From NCBI GenBank assembly GCA_005787645.1, contig SYAM01000077.1:1-6404 (forward strand): a DNA stretch of 6,404 nt, in the 5' to 3' direction. Positions 5,247 to 6,404 of the stretch are shown piece after piece (the stretch's first letter is position 1; the number at the start of each line of letters is the position of its first letter). The translations under genes were made by a program, and so were the position numbers. A model generated the notes under the pieces. The model did not search any database. It saw only the letters and a list, made by a program, of their open reading frames with translations, and was not told the origin of the DNA. Source of the DNA: Actinomycetota bacterium. GTDB taxonomy: Bacteria; Actinomycetota; Actinomycetes; Nanopelagicales; Nanopelagicaceae.

Positions 5247-6404
5247 CTACTGTGGTGGTGCGCTATGTTCGATTGCGCTGCGATCCTCTTCTACAGATGT
5301 AATGCGATTGGCCGGCGCCAAAATTTTTCTGCCGAGAACAAGTACGAGGACGCCGATGGAAACCGCAATCGTGGTGCTCAAGAGAGTCAAGCGTGGAGAG
5401 AACTCACTGGCGATAATTCCACCAAGCGCTGCGCCTAGAGCCATAAAAGAACCATCAACAGTCCAAATCCAACCGAGTGCACTCACTGCAGTCCCTTGTG
5501 GACGAACCGCTTCAAGTACTTCCCAATAGAAGACCTGGACTGCGCCGCCAAAGAACCCGATGAACAAGGCAACTATGAGCATGCTCCATCCAGGGTAGGC
5601 CAGCGCCAACGGAATAGTTGCCACCATCCATAGGGCATATGTTCGTAAGAGGCCCTTGAGTGCAGAGGTCTTCCGTGAAACTAACCCAGCGATTAAACCG
5701 CCGACCACTGAGGTAAAGGCGAGCGCGGCGAAGATGGGACCGCTCCATCCGGGAATTCCCTCGAGCGTTGCGTATGAAGGGATACCAACATCAAATGCTC
5801 CCCATCCAAAGCCGACAAACATCGCTTCCACCATCAACAACTGCATCGCAGGAATTCTCCATACAGATTTTTGACCAACCTCTCTCTTCTCTGGCTTCCA
5901 TTGTGAGGAGATTTTGGTGAAGCCAAGTGAGAGTCCGCCGACGAAGATAAAGAGAGCACAGAGAATCAGTGCGCTGCTTGGATATGGCGAAAGAGCGAGC
6001 GTGGATGCAAATAGTGGACCAAAAACTCTTGTTGAATTGATGACTGCTGTATCCAGAGCATATGCAGTTCGAAGTGCGCTAATCGGAACCGCACTTTTCC
6101 AAAGCGGACGTACTGAAAGGTTGATTGGCGGCGAAACTAAACCCATCAGAAGCGAGAGCGGTAAAATCCAACTTTTACTCGTGGTGAATTCTAGAACTAA
6201 TAAACCTGATGCATATAAAGGAACCAAGATTCGGATCGGCCATTTTTGACCCCACTTATCAAGAGCAGAGCCTCGAAGACCGGCTGTGACGGAATTTGCG
6301 AAGGTATTGAGGCCGAGCGCGATACCAGCGTAGGCAACTGAGTCGGTCAACCGTTCGACTTTGAAGAAGAGAGCCAGGCCCACCATTGCGTAAGCCACAC
6401 GCGC
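5247..6404 (-). CDS. MFS transporter, N-terminus probably beyond the right edge
   Basis: This is a major facilitator superfamily permease with about eleven to twelve hydrophobic helices visible. The loop after the second visible helix carries a motif A-like sequence (SALDKWGQKWPIR, about 130-170 bases from the right edge). A charged central loop (KISSQWKPEKREVGQ) separates the two halves, and the protein ends with a hydrophilic tail (SVEEDRSAIEHSAPPQ). The first in-frame start is a GTG at 6396-6398, which would give 383 residues beginning inside the first helix (AYAMVGLALFF). The frame is open through the edge (Ala-Arg before that Val). Related MFS proteins usually have 10-25 residues before this helix, often with Arg just ahead of an xYAM sequence, so the true start probably lies outside the window and the GTG is an internal Val. 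Substrate and direction are unknown; MFS proteins of this kind are often annotated as drug or sugar exporters. It converges on the kinase gene. Confidence 0.88.
   Translation of the reverse strand, partial: ARVAYAMVGLALFFKVERLTDSVAYAGIALGLNTFANSVTAGLRGSALDKWGQKWPIRILVPLYASGLLVLEFTTSKSWILPLSLLMGLVSPPINLSVRPLWKSAVPISALRTAYALDTAVINSTRVFGPLFASTLALSPYPSSALILCALFIFVGGLSLGFTKISSQWKPEKREVGQKSVWRIPAMQLLMVEAMFVGFGWGAFDVGIPSYATLEGIPGWSGPIFAALAFTSVVGGLIAGLVSRKTSALKGLLRTYALWMVATIPLALAYPGWSMLIVALFIGFFGGAVQVFYWEVLEAVRPQGTAVSALGWIWTVDGSFMALGAALGGIIASEFSPRLTLLSTTIAVSIGVLVLVLGRKILAPANRITSVEEDRSAIEHSAPPQ

Noticed and set aside
1..6404. CRISPR array, tRNA/rRNA genes, insertion sequence ends, attachment sites, defence or toxin-antitoxin systems
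   Set aside because: I found no tandem spaced repeats, cloverleaf-type stretches, transposase or integrase signatures, or paired small toxin-antitoxin genes. Nearly all bases are taken up by the annotated genes.

Overview
The window looks like a gene-dense stretch of a chromosome from an actinobacterium with moderate GC. The evidence is a histidine kinase and response regulator in the actinobacterial style, frequent GTG/TTG starts, starts without Shine-Dalgarno sequences, overlapping stop-start codons, and a small protein that resembles the C-terminal domain of actinobacterial DnaX. The base composition is roughly balanced by eye, which would suit streamlined freshwater lineages (Nanopelagicales/acI or Luna-type Microbacteriaceae). 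The exact lineage is inference. No tRNA, rRNA, insertion sequence, CRISPR array or phage gene is visible.

Layout. From 3053 leftward, five genes run on the minus strand with gaps of 26, 9 and 2 bases and then a 4-base overlap. They encode a secreted helical protein with a proline-rich tail (2349-3053), a classical short-chain dehydrogenase/reductase (1522-2322), a 73-residue membrane protein (1291-1512), a 91-residue protein resembling the C-terminal domain of DnaX (1013-1288), and an MFS-like permease that runs off the left edge (1-1016). From 3174 rightward, an OmpR/PhoB-type response regulator and its sensor kinase overlap by 4 bases (3174-5242). A second MFS permease (5247-6404, minus strand) converges on the kinase with only 4 bases between the stop codons, and its start probably lies beyond the right edge.

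How the parts may fit. The 120-base divergent intergenic region (3054-3173) is the only real regulatory space. It contains a direct repeat of TGTGAA at an 11-base step, read on the minus strand as TCACAGA-N4-TCACAAG. That is the spacing of OmpR/PhoB-family binding sites and resembles the mycobacterial PhoP box. It sits just upstream of a TAnnnT -10 candidate for the secreted-protein gene. The simplest reading is that the two-component system controls the divergent secreted protein, and possibly the whole leftward cluster. That link is inference.

The points most worth a second look are the stand-alone DnaX-C-terminal-like protein, the 25-residue aromatic repeat in the secreted protein, and the putative operator.
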